In this document: one piece after another, positions 16,078 through 26,252 of the stretch | Position numbering within the stretch: position 1 is the first letter of the stretch | Layout of the letters: each line of letters opens with the position of its first letter | Origin: Carnobacterium funditum DSM 5970 | GTDB taxonomy: Bacteria; Bacillota; Bacilli; Lactobacillales; Carnobacteriaceae | NCBI RefSeq assembly: GCF_000744185.1 | Contig: NZ_JQLL01000001.1 | Span: 1,951,001 to 2,015,000, forward strand | Length of the DNA stretch: 64,000 nt | Reading direction: 5' to 3' | Made by a program: the position numbers and the translations under genes | Notes under the pieces: model-generated | Told to the model about the DNA's origin: nothing | Seen by the model: only the letters and a program-made list of their open reading frames with translations | The model's database searches: none

Positions 16078-17369
16078 TGACGATAGTGCAACAATTCTTT
16101 AAAGTAAAAGAAAGTGGCAGTACTCTACAAACGGAAGTAGAAGCTAGTATTACTTCCTTTGTTTCTATTGTTTATATAGTAGCAGTGAATGCTTTAATCT
16201 TATCTCAAACAGGGATGAATTATAATGCGGTTATGATTGCAACCATCTTGACAACGGCTTTTAGTAATATATTAATGGGATTGTATGCTAAATCCCCATT
16301 AATATTAGCTCCAGGAATGAGCGACAATGCATTCTTTACTTATATCTTAGTAGGAGCTTTTGCCTTTACTTGGCAAGAAAGTTTATCGATTGTTTTTATT
16401 GTTGGGATGATTTTTTTCCTATTGACGTATTTTAAAGTAACTGGTCTGCTTTTACGTGCAATACCAGCGACGATGATTAAAGGTATGAGTGCTGGGGTTG
16501 GTTTCTTCTTGATCTTCCTAGGTTTGAAAAACAGTGAGATAATTGTTTCTTCGCCAGATACGATTGTAGCGTTAAACAATATTTTTCAACCGATTCCTTT
16601 AACGATGTTGCTTACTTTATTAATGGGATTATTCTTATTTGTTAAAAACGTAAGAGGAAACTTTTTACTAACGATTATATTTGGAGTAATTGTTTCTATC
16701 TTTTTAGGTGTCACAGATATCAGTTCATTTTCTTATTCGTTGATTGATACTCAATCGCTCGAACCGTTTATTTTGCAGTTTGATTTCTCTAGTGTTCTGT
16801 CTATTAATTACTGGATTGCAGTCTTTTCGTTGTTGATTCTAGTAGTCTTTCAAAATTTAGGGACACAAATTAGTTTCTTGAATTCTGAAGATCCAGCTGT
16901 TTTGAAGAAAACATTGGAAGCAAATGGCTTATCTGTCGTTATGGCAAGTGTTTTGGGCTGTAGTTCTACCTGTACAAGTGCAGAAGGCGCAACGGGAATA
17001 GCTGTGGGAGCAAAGACAGGATTAACCTCATTTTTAGTTGGGATTTATTTCCTTTTCACTATTTTTTTGATTCCTTTCATTGCTCTTATTCCATTAGCTG
17101 TTATCTCTGCTTTACTTGTAATCGTAGGCTCACTGTTAGTAGCAGGTAATTTAAAAGATATTGATTTTATGGATTTCACAGAATACTTTCCAGCTATCTT
17201 GATGGTTTTAATGATGGTTTTAACGTTTAATATAGCTGATGGAATTGGATGGGGATTTTCCTTCTATACATTCCTTAAAATAAGTACTGGAAAATATAAA
17301 TCCGTCTCTAAAATGATGTATGTTTTGACAGGAGTATTCATTTTGTATTTTGTATTAAAGTTTATTTAA
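16077..17369 (+). CDS. NCS2 (AzgA-type) purine base permease
   Basis: A 430-residue proton-coupled permease with 12 or more membrane segments. The N-terminal TEVEASITSFVSIVYIVAVNA and the APGMSDNAFFTY loop mark the AzgA/PbuG branch of NCS2, which carries guanine, hypoxanthine or adenine. The start ATG overlaps the nupC stop by one base (TAATG), so it belongs to the nucleoside operon. It may import free bases or export those released by DeoD. Which purine it prefers cannot be told. A strong terminator follows. Confidence 0.92.
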   Translation: MTIVQQFFKVKESGSTLQTEVEASITSFVSIVYIVAVNALILSQTGMNYNAVMIATILTTAFSNILMGLYAKSPLILAPGMSDNAFFTYILVGAFAFTWQESLSIVFIVGMIFFLLTYFKVTGLLLRAIPATMIKGMSAGVGFFLIFLGLKNSEIIVSSPDTIVALNNIFQPIPLTMLLTLLMGLFLFVKNVRGNFLLTIIFGVIVSIFLGVTDISSFSYSLIDTQSLEPFILQFDFSSVLSINYWIAVFSLLILVVFQNLGTQISFLNSEDPAVLKKTLEANGLSVVMASVLGCSSTCTSAEGATGIAVGAKTGLTSFLVGIYFLFTIFLIPFIALIPLAVISALLVIVGSLLVAGNLKDIDFMDFTEYFPAILMVLMMVLTFNIADGIGWGFSFYTFLKISTGKYKSVSKMMYVLTGVFILYFVLKFI

Positions 17370-17379
17370 ATGATTAAAA

Positions 17380-17451
17380 GGTTTGAACAACGTCACATAC
17401 TACCCTCCAAGCTTAGAGCGGAGGAGCGTGATACTGTTCAACCCTTTTTTT
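17380..17451 (+). terminator. Terminator of the deoB-nup-permease operon
   Basis: GGTTTGAACA and TGTTCAACC pair at the base and CCTCC with GGAGG at the top of a long stem. T7 follows at 17445-17451. Confidence 0.8.
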
Positions 17452-17456
17452 CTACA

Positions 17457-17657
17457 TTAATTTAAAAAATATACATAATAAGCACCTTGGAAAAGTAAAA
17501 TCAAATCGCCAAAAATCCCGATACAAAAAAACAGGAAATAGTAGGTTGATTTAGATATTTCTTTATTAAACAATTCCTTGAAAGCTTGGATAACAAGTTG
17601 TTCGAATTTAAATAAACTTAGAATCCAGCCAATAAGAACAAAAGCAACAATAGCCAT
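17457..17657 (-). CDS. Small two-helix membrane protein, unknown function
   Basis: A 66-residue protein with two hydrophobic segments (MAIVAFVLIGWILSLF and YFLFFCIGIFGDLILLFQGA) separated by a charged loop. The ribosome site GGGGG lies 9 bases before the ATG on the minus strand. No family is recognised. It is convergent with the nucleoside operon and lies just after the sulfurtransferase on the same strand, 33 bases apart, so they may share an mRNA. Confidence 0.65.
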   Translation of the reverse strand: MAIVAFVLIGWILSLFKFEQLVIQAFKELFNKEISKSTYYFLFFCIGIFGDLILLFQGAYYVYFLN

Positions 17658-17690
17658 AGTGTTTAACCCCCTTTTAAATTGTTTTTAAAA

Positions 17691-18524
17691 TTAGTTTTTT
17701 GTTTCTACTTTATTATCTGCGTAACTAACCCAATCGCTATAACCGCCTAAGTAAAGTTTGGGATTTAAACCGACTTCTTTCATGAAAAGAATATTTACTG
17801 TGCCAGTTATGCCGGATCCACAATGAACAATCACTTCTTTATAATTTTGAAGGGGTTCAAACCTTTCTTCCAGTTCTTTTTTATTCATTAACTGTCCATT
17901 ATTAACTAAGTCTGTCCAAGGATAATTAAGCGCATTTGGAATGTGCCCTGGTCTAGTATCTAAAGGTTCCACTTGACCAGCGTATCGTTCATAAGCTCTC
18001 GAATCGATTATCGCCGTATCAGTTGATCGAACAGCTCTCTTTACTTCATGAACATCAACAAGTAGAGCAGTCTTTATATTTAGACTTAGAGAATTAGATG
18101 TCACAGGTTCTTTTAAAACGTTCGTTACTTCTAATTTGTTCTCAAGCCACTTTTTCATGCCGCCTTCTAATAGATAGACGTTATCTTTACCAGCGTACTT
18201 TAATAGCCACCATAATCTTCCCGCCATTGCTAAATTCCCGTCGTCATAAATAACAACCATAGAAGAATCATTCATCCCCACTTTTTTCATAGCTGTAATG
18301 AAATTTTCCATATTTGGCAAAGGATGTCGGCCACCATGCGTCCTAATTTTTCCAGTCAGGGTGTCTTCCATAGAAACAAATTGAGCACTTTTGATATGAC
18401 TTGTTTTATATTGGTTCCATCCCGCAGATGAATCCATTAATTCTGCACGAGCATCTAGTACGACTAAGTTATTATCAGTGGATATTTTCGTTGCTAACTC
18501 CGTTTGCGTTATAAAATGGTTCAT
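17691..18524 (-). CDS. Sulfurtransferase with two rhodanese domains
   Basis: A 277-residue protein with an inactive N-terminal rhodanese domain (residues about 5-130) and an active C-terminal one. The active-site loop is CGSGIT near residue 237. That six-residue loop is typical of 3-mercaptopyruvate sulfurtransferases, whereas thiosulfate enzymes usually have CRKGVT. Other marks are the DAR/DSR pair (LDARAELMDSSAGW, IIDSRAYERYAG) and RPGHIPNALNYPW. It probably moves sulfane sulfur to cyanide or thiols in the cytosol. The ribosome site GGGGG is just before the ATG. Confidence 0.92.
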   Translation of the reverse strand: MNHFITQTELATKISTDNNLVVLDARAELMDSSAGWNQYKTSHIKSAQFVSMEDTLTGKIRTHGGRHPLPNMENFITAMKKVGMNDSSMVVIYDDGNLAMAGRLWWLLKYAGKDNVYLLEGGMKKWLENKLEVTNVLKEPVTSNSLSLNIKTALLVDVHEVKRAVRSTDTAIIDSRAYERYAGQVEPLDTRPGHIPNALNYPWTDLVNNGQLMNKKELEERFEPLQNYKEVIVHCGSGITGTVNILFMKEVGLNPKLYLGGYSDWVSYADNKVETKN

Positions 18525-18576
18525 ATGTCCCCCTAAGTCAATAATCTACTAGAATGATACAGTCAATAGCGTATTT

Positions 18577-18981
18577 TTACGTTTTTTTAACAAAGCTTTC
18601 TTTACAATGTGGGCAAGTAATTTTTATCGATCCTTTTTTTCGAGGAACTCGTAATTTCTTTTTACAATTAGGGCAAGCATAGTATTTGTACTGTTTGCGC
18701 TGATAAAATTTATTGCGCAACTGATTAAATTTTTGTTTTCCACGGCGACTAAGGGCTAAATATTTTTGGTTCTCTATATAACGTTTTGTGCGGTTGCGAG
18801 ATAATGCACGAAAATAACTGATTATAATCGCTACCCATCCGACTAAACCACCGAATGGTAGGTTCAATAGATTAAATAAAAAAATGAAAGCTAGTCCTAC
18901 ATATAATAAAATAGTTGAAAGTTTGTCCATCCCGTATCTTCCGACCATAAATTTTTGAATTTTCAATCGAATAGTTTTCAT
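18577..18981 (-). CDS. Membrane protein with C-terminal zinc ribbon
   Basis: A 134-residue protein with a basic N-terminus and two adjoining membrane segments (residues about 20-55: LSTILLYVGLAFIFLFNLLNL, GGLVGWVAIIISYF). A basic linker follows, then a zinc ribbon with two Cys pairs (CPNCKKKLRVPRKKGS, CPHCKESF). The ribbon must be cytosolic. The function is not known; similar ribbons occur in nucleic-acid or membrane scaffold proteins. Ribosome site AGAGG. It is a monocistronic gene on the same strand as the sulfurtransferase, 52 bases upstream of it. Confidence 0.75.
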   Translation of the reverse strand: MKTIRLKIQKFMVGRYGMDKLSTILLYVGLAFIFLFNLLNLPFGGLVGWVAIIISYFRALSRNRTKRYIENQKYLALSRRGKQKFNQLRNKFYQRKQYKYYACPNCKKKLRVPRKKGSIKITCPHCKESFVKKT

Positions 18982-19103
18982 TTTATTTTTCGCCTCTTTC
19001 TCTTTCTATGTCTTTGTATTCTCGGTAATTAGTATACCATTTCCAAATAAATTTTCTACCGGCTTTAGTCTGATTTTTAATGAATTCGTACAAATCAAGC
19101 AAG

Positions 19104-19132
19104 TTGTCGCAATAGAAGGGACATGTTATGAT
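19104..19132 (+). promoter_or_regulatory. Promoter of the formaldehyde detoxification operon
   Basis: TTGTCG at 19104-19109 and TATGAT at 19127-19132 are 17 bases apart, about 90 bases before the start of the dehydrogenase gene. Confidence 0.6.
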
Positions 19133-19187
19133 TTATCTATAAGGTGCTTTTTTAACAGAAGGGTTAAATACGAAACAGATTAAATGA

Positions 19188-20333
<1,146 letters not shown>

Positions 20334-20369
20334 CTCGTTTTAATGAAGTAATTTGGGGAGGAACAAATA

Positions 20370-21218
20370 ATGCAGGAATTAGAACGACTTGAAGAACACG
20401 TTAGTTTTGATGGAGTACAATACAAATACCGTCATGACTCAACTACTCTAGGCTGTCCAATGACCTTTAGTTTATTTTTACCGGACAAAGAAAAATTTCC
20501 TGACCCACCTTTATTTTGGTGGTTATCAGGCTTAACGTGTACAGATGATAATTTCACACATAAAGCGGGTGCGCAAAAAGCAGCTGCAAGATTAGGTGTC
20601 GCCATGATTATGCCAGATACAAGCCCACGAGGGAAAGATATCTCCGATTCAAAAGATTATGATTTAGGACAAGGGGCAGGTTTTTATCTTAATGCCACCC
20701 AACAACCTTGGGCAAAAAACTATAAAATGTACGATTATATTACTGAAGAATTATCAGTCATTGCTCATAAACAGTTTAAGTTGACTGGAAAAGAGTTTAT
20801 CTCAGGACATTCAATGGGAGGACATGGTGCGTTGGTTATTGGGTTGCGCAATCCTGAGCGATTCCAAGCGATATCAGCTTTTGCCCCAATTGTAAATCCA
20901 AGTCAAGTTCCGTGGGGCATAAAGGCTTTTGAAGAATATTTAGGTGACGATAAAAAAGATTGGCTTGAATGGGATGCGTTAGAATTAATGAAAAACTACA
21001 ATGGCAAAAAAGTTCCAATTCTAATTGATCAAGGAAATGCCGACCCATTTTATGAAAAACAACTGCAACCATCTAAAATAGGTGCAGTCGCAAATGAGAA
21101 AGATTACCCGTTGACGCTTCGAATGCAAAAAGGGCATGACCATAGTTACTATACGATAGCGACCTTTATCGGAGAACATTTGGAATTCCATTTATCTCAT
21201 TTGGCTAATACTCACTAG
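20370..21218 (+). CDS. frmB: S-formylglutathione hydrolase
   Basis: A 282-residue alpha/beta hydrolase of the esterase D family that releases formate and glutathione from S-formylglutathione. Seen: WWLSGLTCTDDNFTHKAGAQ near residue 50 with the oxyanion-hole region, the nucleophile elbow GHSMGGHGA near residue 148, the acid DQGNADPF and the catalytic His in KGHDHSYY. Ribosome site GGGGAGGA. Together with frmA it completes formaldehyde oxidation to formate. Formate could then feed the formate-tetrahydrofolate ligase at 29976, but that link is speculative. Confidence 0.95.
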   Translation: MQELERLEEHVSFDGVQYKYRHDSTTLGCPMTFSLFLPDKEKFPDPPLFWWLSGLTCTDDNFTHKAGAQKAAARLGVAMIMPDTSPRGKDISDSKDYDLGQGAGFYLNATQQPWAKNYKMYDYITEELSVIAHKQFKLTGKEFISGHSMGGHGALVIGLRNPERFQAISAFAPIVNPSQVPWGIKAFEEYLGDDKKDWLEWDALELMKNYNGKKVPILIDQGNADPFYEKQLQPSKIGAVANEKDYPLTLRMQKGHDHSYYTIATFIGEHLEFHLSHLANTH

Positions 21219-21234
21219 TGTGAGCTATATCTGA

Positions 21235-21281
21235 AAAACAGTCAATAATACCGTTTCGTTGGTGTTGCTGACTGTTTTTTT
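21235..21281 (+). terminator. Terminator of the frmAB operon
   Basis: AAACAGTCA and TGACTGTTT enclose AATACC/GGTGTT, and seven T follow. Confidence 0.85.
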
Positions 21282-21747
21282 ATTGCAATTATTTTGAAAA
21301 CAAGAATAAAAGTTGAATCTGTACATCATACCTGGAAAATGTATAGATTTTCTCAAAGATTACTACCTGTCTATTGTGATGCTACTTTTTATTATTTGGT
21401 GAATAATTTCAGTAGCTTATTAGAATAGATAAGTCGGGAATTTTTTTTTGAAACGTATCCATTTTAGTGAATAAGATCCCCACGTCTATCAATTTGGAGT
21501 CATCATAGGTTGCTCCAACCCGCCATATGTCGAATAGAGTTTTTGTTCGTATGCTGCTTTGAATTTTTTTGAAAAATAACGATTATCATACCTAAAAGAA
21601 CCAGAAAAGTGGTAATATAGTAACTTGTAAGAACTGTATAGGTTGGACGTAACTGAGCAATTATTATACGGTCTCTAGAACTAAAACGAGTAGCAACTAA
21701 AAAGGAAAGGGTTATAAAGAAAATAAAGTAAGGGAGATTGATAAGTA
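21282..21747. other. Intergenic region with second copy of the diverged repeat
   Basis: No gene seen. The block ATTATTTGGTGAAT at 21389-21402, with its flanks to about 21480, matches 8438-8580 in several pieces. The last bases carry the ribosome site (AGGGAG) of topB. Confidence 0.45.
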
Positions 21748-23880
21748 ATGGGACTTACATTGATCCTTGCAGAGAAACCGTCTCAAGCGCAAGCGTATGC
21801 TGAATCTTTTGGGAACTTTTCAAAAAAAGATGGATACATTATTTTAAATCCGTCCAATGATATCATTACTTGGGGTTTTGGACACTTGATTGAATTGGCT
21901 TCTCCAGAAGACTACAAAGAGGAATGGAAAAAATGGAGTATGAAAGAATTGCCGATTCTTCCAGAGGCCTTTAAATTCAAAGTAGGACAAGGAAAAGCCA
22001 AACAATTTAATGTGGTGAAAAAATTACTCAAAGAAGCTGACCGAATTGTGATCGCCACTGATAGCGATCGAGAAGGAGAACATATTGCTCGTTCGATTAT
22101 TAACCAAGCACAAGTTGGCAACAAAGAAATCAAACGCCTATGGATCAATTCACTTGAACCAGATGAAATACAAAAAGGATTTTCCAACTTAAGAGATGGA
22201 AAAGAGTTCTACTCTACTTATATTGAAGCCCAAACAAGACAAATAAGTGACTGGTTAGTGGGTATCAATTTATCCCGCATGTACACACTTTCTTTGCAGA
22301 AAAAAGGCATTAATGAAGGGGTGTTTAGTGTAGGACGTGTCCAAACACCAACCCTTTATCTCATTCATACGCGGCAAAAAGAAATTGACAATTTTATTCC
22401 AGAACCATTTTTTGAAATGCAGGCACTGGTAAAAACTGAAAATGGCATGTTTAAAGCTAAATACAATAAAAAATTTCCGACAAAAAAAGAATTACTAAAT
22501 TTAATAAAAAAACATCAACTTCTGGCCAGCAATCCAGCAGTGATTTCTAATGTTGAAATGAAACACGTATCACAACTTTCACCGTTACTCTTTTCTTTAA
22601 GTGACTTGCAGAGTTTCATAAATAAGAAGTACAAAGTAAGTCCATCAGATACATTGAAACACGTCCAGTCCCTTTATGAAGCAAAACTATTAAGTTATCC
22701 GCGAAGTGACTGCCGTCATATTACCGATTCAGAGTTTCATTACTTGGTAGAAAGAATGGAAGGTTACCAAGGTCTATTGAACTATACCATTAAACAGCCG
22801 AATACAAGTAAACGAAAACGCTATGTAGACGGTTCAAAAGTTCAAGAGCATTATGCACTTATTCCAACTAAAAAGATACCGACACAAAAAGATTTAGATA
22901 AGTTGCTGTCGATTCAAAAAGACATCTATTTTACCGTTTTAAAGCGTACACTGGCGATGTTTGAAACAAACTTTAAGTATGATGAAACAATAATCACAGT
23001 GGATATTAAAGGACTTCCGTTTACTAGTAAAGGAAGAACGATTATAGAAAAAGGCTGGCGAAACTTAGAATATTCAGCTAGCAAAAATTCAGATAAAAAA
23101 GAAAGCTCAGAGCTACCTTTAGTACAAAAAAATGAAGCGGTTGAAGCAGATTTGTCTACTTCAGAAGGTTTTACTTCGCCGCCAAAAGCTTACACAGAAG
23201 GTACCTTAATCACAGCAATGAAGACATGCGGCAAAGAATTGGAAAATGAGGAAGAAAAAGAAATTCTAAAAGCAACAGAAGGAATTGGAACAGAAGCGAC
23301 TAGAGCCAATGTTCTTGAAACACTCAAAAAGCAAAAATATATAGATATACAAAAAAATAATGTAACTGTTACCCAAAAAGGCACGATACTCTGTCAAGCA
23401 GTAGAAAACACTTTATTAAGCAGTCCTGAGATGACAGCCAAGTGGGAGACTTATTTAAAAAAAATAAAAAATGAGGAAGGCACTCAGCAAGCCTTCTTAG
23501 CCAATATCCAAAAGTTTATTCACCATACGTTAGTTTCAAGCACAGAAGTGATTGAAAAAAACGATTGGTCTACTCATGTAAGTAGCAACTATAATACTAA
23601 ACAGATGATTGTAAAATGTCCTGCATGTGGACAGTCAATAATAAATAAAGGTAAATTGTATGGCTGCAGCGGCTACAGTAATGGATGTACCTTTACACTG
23701 CCAAAACGTTATGTAGGAAAAACCCTATCTGAAGCTATGATCAAAAATTTGATCCATACGAAAGAAACGCAAGTATTAAAAGGCTTTAAGAGCAAAGAGG
23801 GAAAACCATTTTCAGCGGCCCTGATGTTGACTGAGGATTATAAGTTACTGTTTAAACCTTACGAAAAAGTAACGAAATAA
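21748..23880 (+). CDS. topB: DNA topoisomerase III (type IA)
   Basis: A 710-residue type IA topoisomerase that relaxes and decatenates DNA through a 5'-phosphotyrosine link. Seen: the N-terminal Toprim domain (LILAEKPSQAQAY; acidic TDSDREGEHIA near residue 105), the strand-passage core with the catalytic Tyr in SYPRSDCRH near residue 311, GIGTEATRANVLETL, and one C-terminal zinc ribbon (CPACGQSI, CSGYSNGCTF). TopA usually has three or more such ribbons, so TopB fits better. It is of ordinary length and chromosomal in style; conjugative-element copies exist, but no mobile genes adjoin it. Confidence 0.94.
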   Translation: MGLTLILAEKPSQAQAYAESFGNFSKKDGYIILNPSNDIITWGFGHLIELASPEDYKEEWKKWSMKELPILPEAFKFKVGQGKAKQFNVVKKLLKEADRIVIATDSDREGEHIARSIINQAQVGNKEIKRLWINSLEPDEIQKGFSNLRDGKEFYSTYIEAQTRQISDWLVGINLSRMYTLSLQKKGINEGVFSVGRVQTPTLYLIHTRQKEIDNFIPEPFFEMQALVKTENGMFKAKYNKKFPTKKELLNLIKKHQLLASNPAVISNVEMKHVSQLSPLLFSLSDLQSFINKKYKVSPSDTLKHVQSLYEAKLLSYPRSDCRHITDSEFHYLVERMEGYQGLLNYTIKQPNTSKRKRYVDGSKVQEHYALIPTKKIPTQKDLDKLLSIQKDIYFTVLKRTLAMFETNFKYDETIITVDIKGLPFTSKGRTIIEKGWRNLEYSASKNSDKKESSELPLVQKNEAVEADLSTSEGFTSPPKAYTEGTLITAMKTCGKELENEEEKEILKATEGIGTEATRANVLETLKKQKYIDIQKNNVTVTQKGTILCQAVENTLLSSPEMTAKWETYLKKIKNEEGTQQAFLANIQKFIHHTLVSSTEVIEKNDWSTHVSSNYNTKQMIVKCPACGQSIINKGKLYGCSGYSNGCTFTLPKRYVGKTLSEAMIKNLIHTKETQVLKGFKSKEGKPFSAALMLTEDYKLLFKPYEKVTK

Positions 23881-23899
23881 AGATAAGAGAATTTTATAA

Positions 23900-23963
23900 A
23901 AAAAATCATAATTGAGAAGTGATCTGTATTAGGATAGACTACTTTTTTAAGTATGATTTTTTT
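23900..23963 (+). terminator. Terminator of topB
   Basis: AAAAATCATA at 23901-23910 pairs with TATGATTTTT at 23952 onwards, and T residues follow; the loop is long (about 40 bases). Confidence 0.55.
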
Positions 23964-24046
23964 ATAGTTGAAAAAAAAAGTTGCGCATAGATAGGATTTC
24001 ATCTATATTAGTAAGGGAGCAAAATGAAGAGAAAAGAGGTCTAAGT

Positions 24047-24355
24047 ATGGACTACGAGTCTTATGCAAATGTGATGAAAGCTTTATCTGATCCTAAGCGT
24101 GTTAAAATAGTAGAGATGCTTTCTTATAAAGCATTATGTGCTTGCGATATTCTGGAGCAATTTGATTTTACACAGCCTACTTTATCCCATCATATAAAAG
24201 TACTTGTAGCTGCGGGTTTAGTGACAGTAGAAAAAACGGGAACTTGGCATCATTATTCTTTAAATGAGAACAAAATAAATCAACTCATATTGGATACGAT
24301 AAAACTCACTTCACTAAATAGGACTGTCATTCATGAAGAAGTTGAAAAAGGATGA
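24047..24355 (+). CDS. ArsR/SmtB family regulator with CxC motif
   Basis: A 102-residue winged-helix repressor. The metal-site helix reads ALCACDILEQF, close to the ELCVCDL of arsenic-sensing ArsR, with Cys at about positions 30 and 32. The recognition helix is QPTLSHHIKVL, and the wing ends GTWHHYSLNE. This suggests control by As(III), Sb(III), Cd(II) or a thiol signal. I take the ATG at 24047, preceded by AGAGG; an in-frame TTG at 23981 would add 22 residues unlike the family. No arsenic genes adjoin it; the next gene, 142 bases on, is an ABC exporter that it may control. Confidence 0.88.
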   Translation: MDYESYANVMKALSDPKRVKIVEMLSYKALCACDILEQFDFTQPTLSHHIKVLVAAGLVTVEKTGTWHHYSLNENKINQLILDTIKLTSLNRTVIHEEVEKG

Positions 24356-24497
24356 AATGTATTGTTCTAGTTACAGGTGTAAACGTACTTTTAACGACAA
24401 AACGAAGGGAAGAATAAAAAAAGTTTCCACTAACTCTTATTTATTATGAAAAAGAGGCCGTTCAACTTAAAAGGATAAAATGAAAGGAATGAAATAA

Positions 24498-26252
24498 ATG
24501 TTTGATACGTTAAAAAAATATGGTTGGTTTTTTAAATTACGCTGGAAAAGCTATACTTTTGGTGTAGTTGCTTTAATAGTTTGTGCCATTTTACAAGTTT
24601 TGAATCCAATCATTATTGGTAATATTATTGACCACTTTATAGCGGGAACGCTAAATTGGGAAATTTTACTTTTTTTTGTTGCACTAATACTTATTTTTTC
24701 ATTGGTTATGTATGCTTTACGATACGGTTGGAGGATGGCGTTATTTGGGAATTCAACATTGATCGAGTCCATATTACGTAATCGCTTGTTTTCATTTTTC
24801 ACACGTATGGATGCTGGTTTTTTTCAAAGATACCGTACAGGAGATTTAATGGCTCATGCAACAAATGATTTAGCAGCGATACGATTCGTTGCTGCCGATG
24901 GTGTCTTAACGTTAACGGACGCTTTATCTTTAGGTGGAATAACATTATTTTCAATGTTTTTTTTCATTGATTGGAAGCTGACACTTTTATCTATTTTACC
25001 GTTGCCGATTTTAATTATTGTTTCCACTTATTTGGGGAAAATGATTCATGCACGTTACCGTGGCGCTTTACAAGCTTTTTCTTCGATGAATAACCACGTT
25101 CAAGAAAGTGTGACAGGCATGAAAGTCCTCAAAACATTTGGTGAAGAAGAAGAAGATTTTTCTGCATTTAAAGAAGAGACACAAAAAGTAGTAGATAAAA
25201 ATCAACGTGTTTACAAATTAAAAGCAGCTTTAAGTCCAAGTATCGAAATCATTATGGGGTCAACGTATGTAATTGCCTTATTGGTTGGTGGGAATTATGT
25301 TCAAATTGGACGCATTTCAATCGGAGATTTAGTGGCTTTTATTAGTTATATTGGCATGATGCAGTGGCCTTTATTAGCTGTAGGTGGGCTTATCAACACA
25401 CTTGAACGTGGAGGTGCTGCTTATGATAGGGTGGAACTTCTACTAGCAAATAAGACTTCTATTGTGGAAGCGGAAAATCCTTATCGTCAATCTTTAGATG
25501 GGGATATTGACTTTAATATTCAATCATTTACTTATCCAGATGATGTGCATCCCGCTTTAACCAATGTTTCTTTTCAATTAGAAAAAGGAAAAATGTTGGG
25601 AGTGGTTGGTAGAACAGGTTCTGGTAAGAGCACGCTGTATAAATTATTGCTACGTGATTATGATCAATATGAAGGAACGATTTCATATAATGGTATTGAT
25701 ATAAAAGAGTATGCATTAGAATCATTAAAAAAAGGGATTGCTATTGTTCCGCAAGAAAACTTTTTATTTTCAACAACTATTCGTGAAAATATTCGATTTG
25801 GAAATCCGACATTATCTCAAGAAAAAGTAGAAAAGTATGCACACTTAGCTAATATCCATGAAGATATTCTACAATTTCCTGAAGGGTATGATACAAAAGT
25901 TGGGGAACGAGGTGTCTCTTTATCTGGCGGACAAAAACAACGAATCGCAATTGCTCGAGCGTTAGCTGTAGAACCAGAATGTTTGATTCTAGACGATTCT
26001 TTGTCAGCTGTAGATGCACAAACAGAAGAAACCATTTTAAGTTTATTAAAACAAGAACGACGTCACAAAACAACGATTATTTCTGCTCATCGTATCAGTT
26101 CAATCATGCATGCAGATGAAATCATTGTAATGGAAAAAGGTAAGATGAGCGAACGCGGCTCTCATCAACAATTAATTGGAATAGACGGTTGGTATAACGA
26201 TATGTACCATAAGCAACAGCTTGAGAAAAAATTAGATGGGGAGGGAATGTAA
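24498..26252 (+). CDS. Heterodimeric ABC multidrug exporter, subunit 1 (degenerate catalytic site)
   Basis: A 584-residue half transporter: six membrane helices (residues about 15-300) followed by an ATPase domain. Walker A is GRTGSGKST, the signature is the canonical LSGGQ, and Walker B is CLILDDSLSAVD, with Asp where the catalytic Glu should be. The H-loop His is in ISAHRIS. This pattern marks the non-consensus-site partner of heterodimeric exporters such as BmrCD, LmrCD and EfrCD. The downstream gene, overlapping by one base, supplies the active Glu. Drug, peptide or lipid export is possible; no substrate can be read from sequence. Confidence 0.93.
   Translation: MFDTLKKYGWFFKLRWKSYTFGVVALIVCAILQVLNPIIIGNIIDHFIAGTLNWEILLFFVALILIFSLVMYALRYGWRMALFGNSTLIESILRNRLFSFFTRMDAGFFQRYRTGDLMAHATNDLAAIRFVAADGVLTLTDALSLGGITLFSMFFFIDWKLTLLSILPLPILIIVSTYLGKMIHARYRGALQAFSSMNNHVQESVTGMKVLKTFGEEEEDFSAFKEETQKVVDKNQRVYKLKAALSPSIEIIMGSTYVIALLVGGNYVQIGRISIGDLVAFISYIGMMQWPLLAVGGLINTLERGGAAYDRVELLLANKTSIVEAENPYRQSLDGDIDFNIQSFTYPDDVHPALTNVSFQLEKGKMLGVVGRTGSGKSTLYKLLLRDYDQYEGTISYNGIDIKEYALESLKKGIAIVPQENFLFSTTIRENIRFGNPTLSQEKVEKYAHLANIHEDILQFPEGYDTKVGERGVSLSGGQKQRIAIARALAVEPECLILDDSLSAVDAQTEETILSLLKQERRHKTTIISAHRISSIMHADEIIVMEKGKMSERGSHQQLIGIDGWYNDMYHKQQLEKKLDGEGM

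Noticed and set aside
21748-23880. topB as a sign of an integrated conjugative element
   Set aside because: No relaxase, integrase, type IV secretion or attachment repeats lie around it; a chromosomal topoisomerase III is sufficient.
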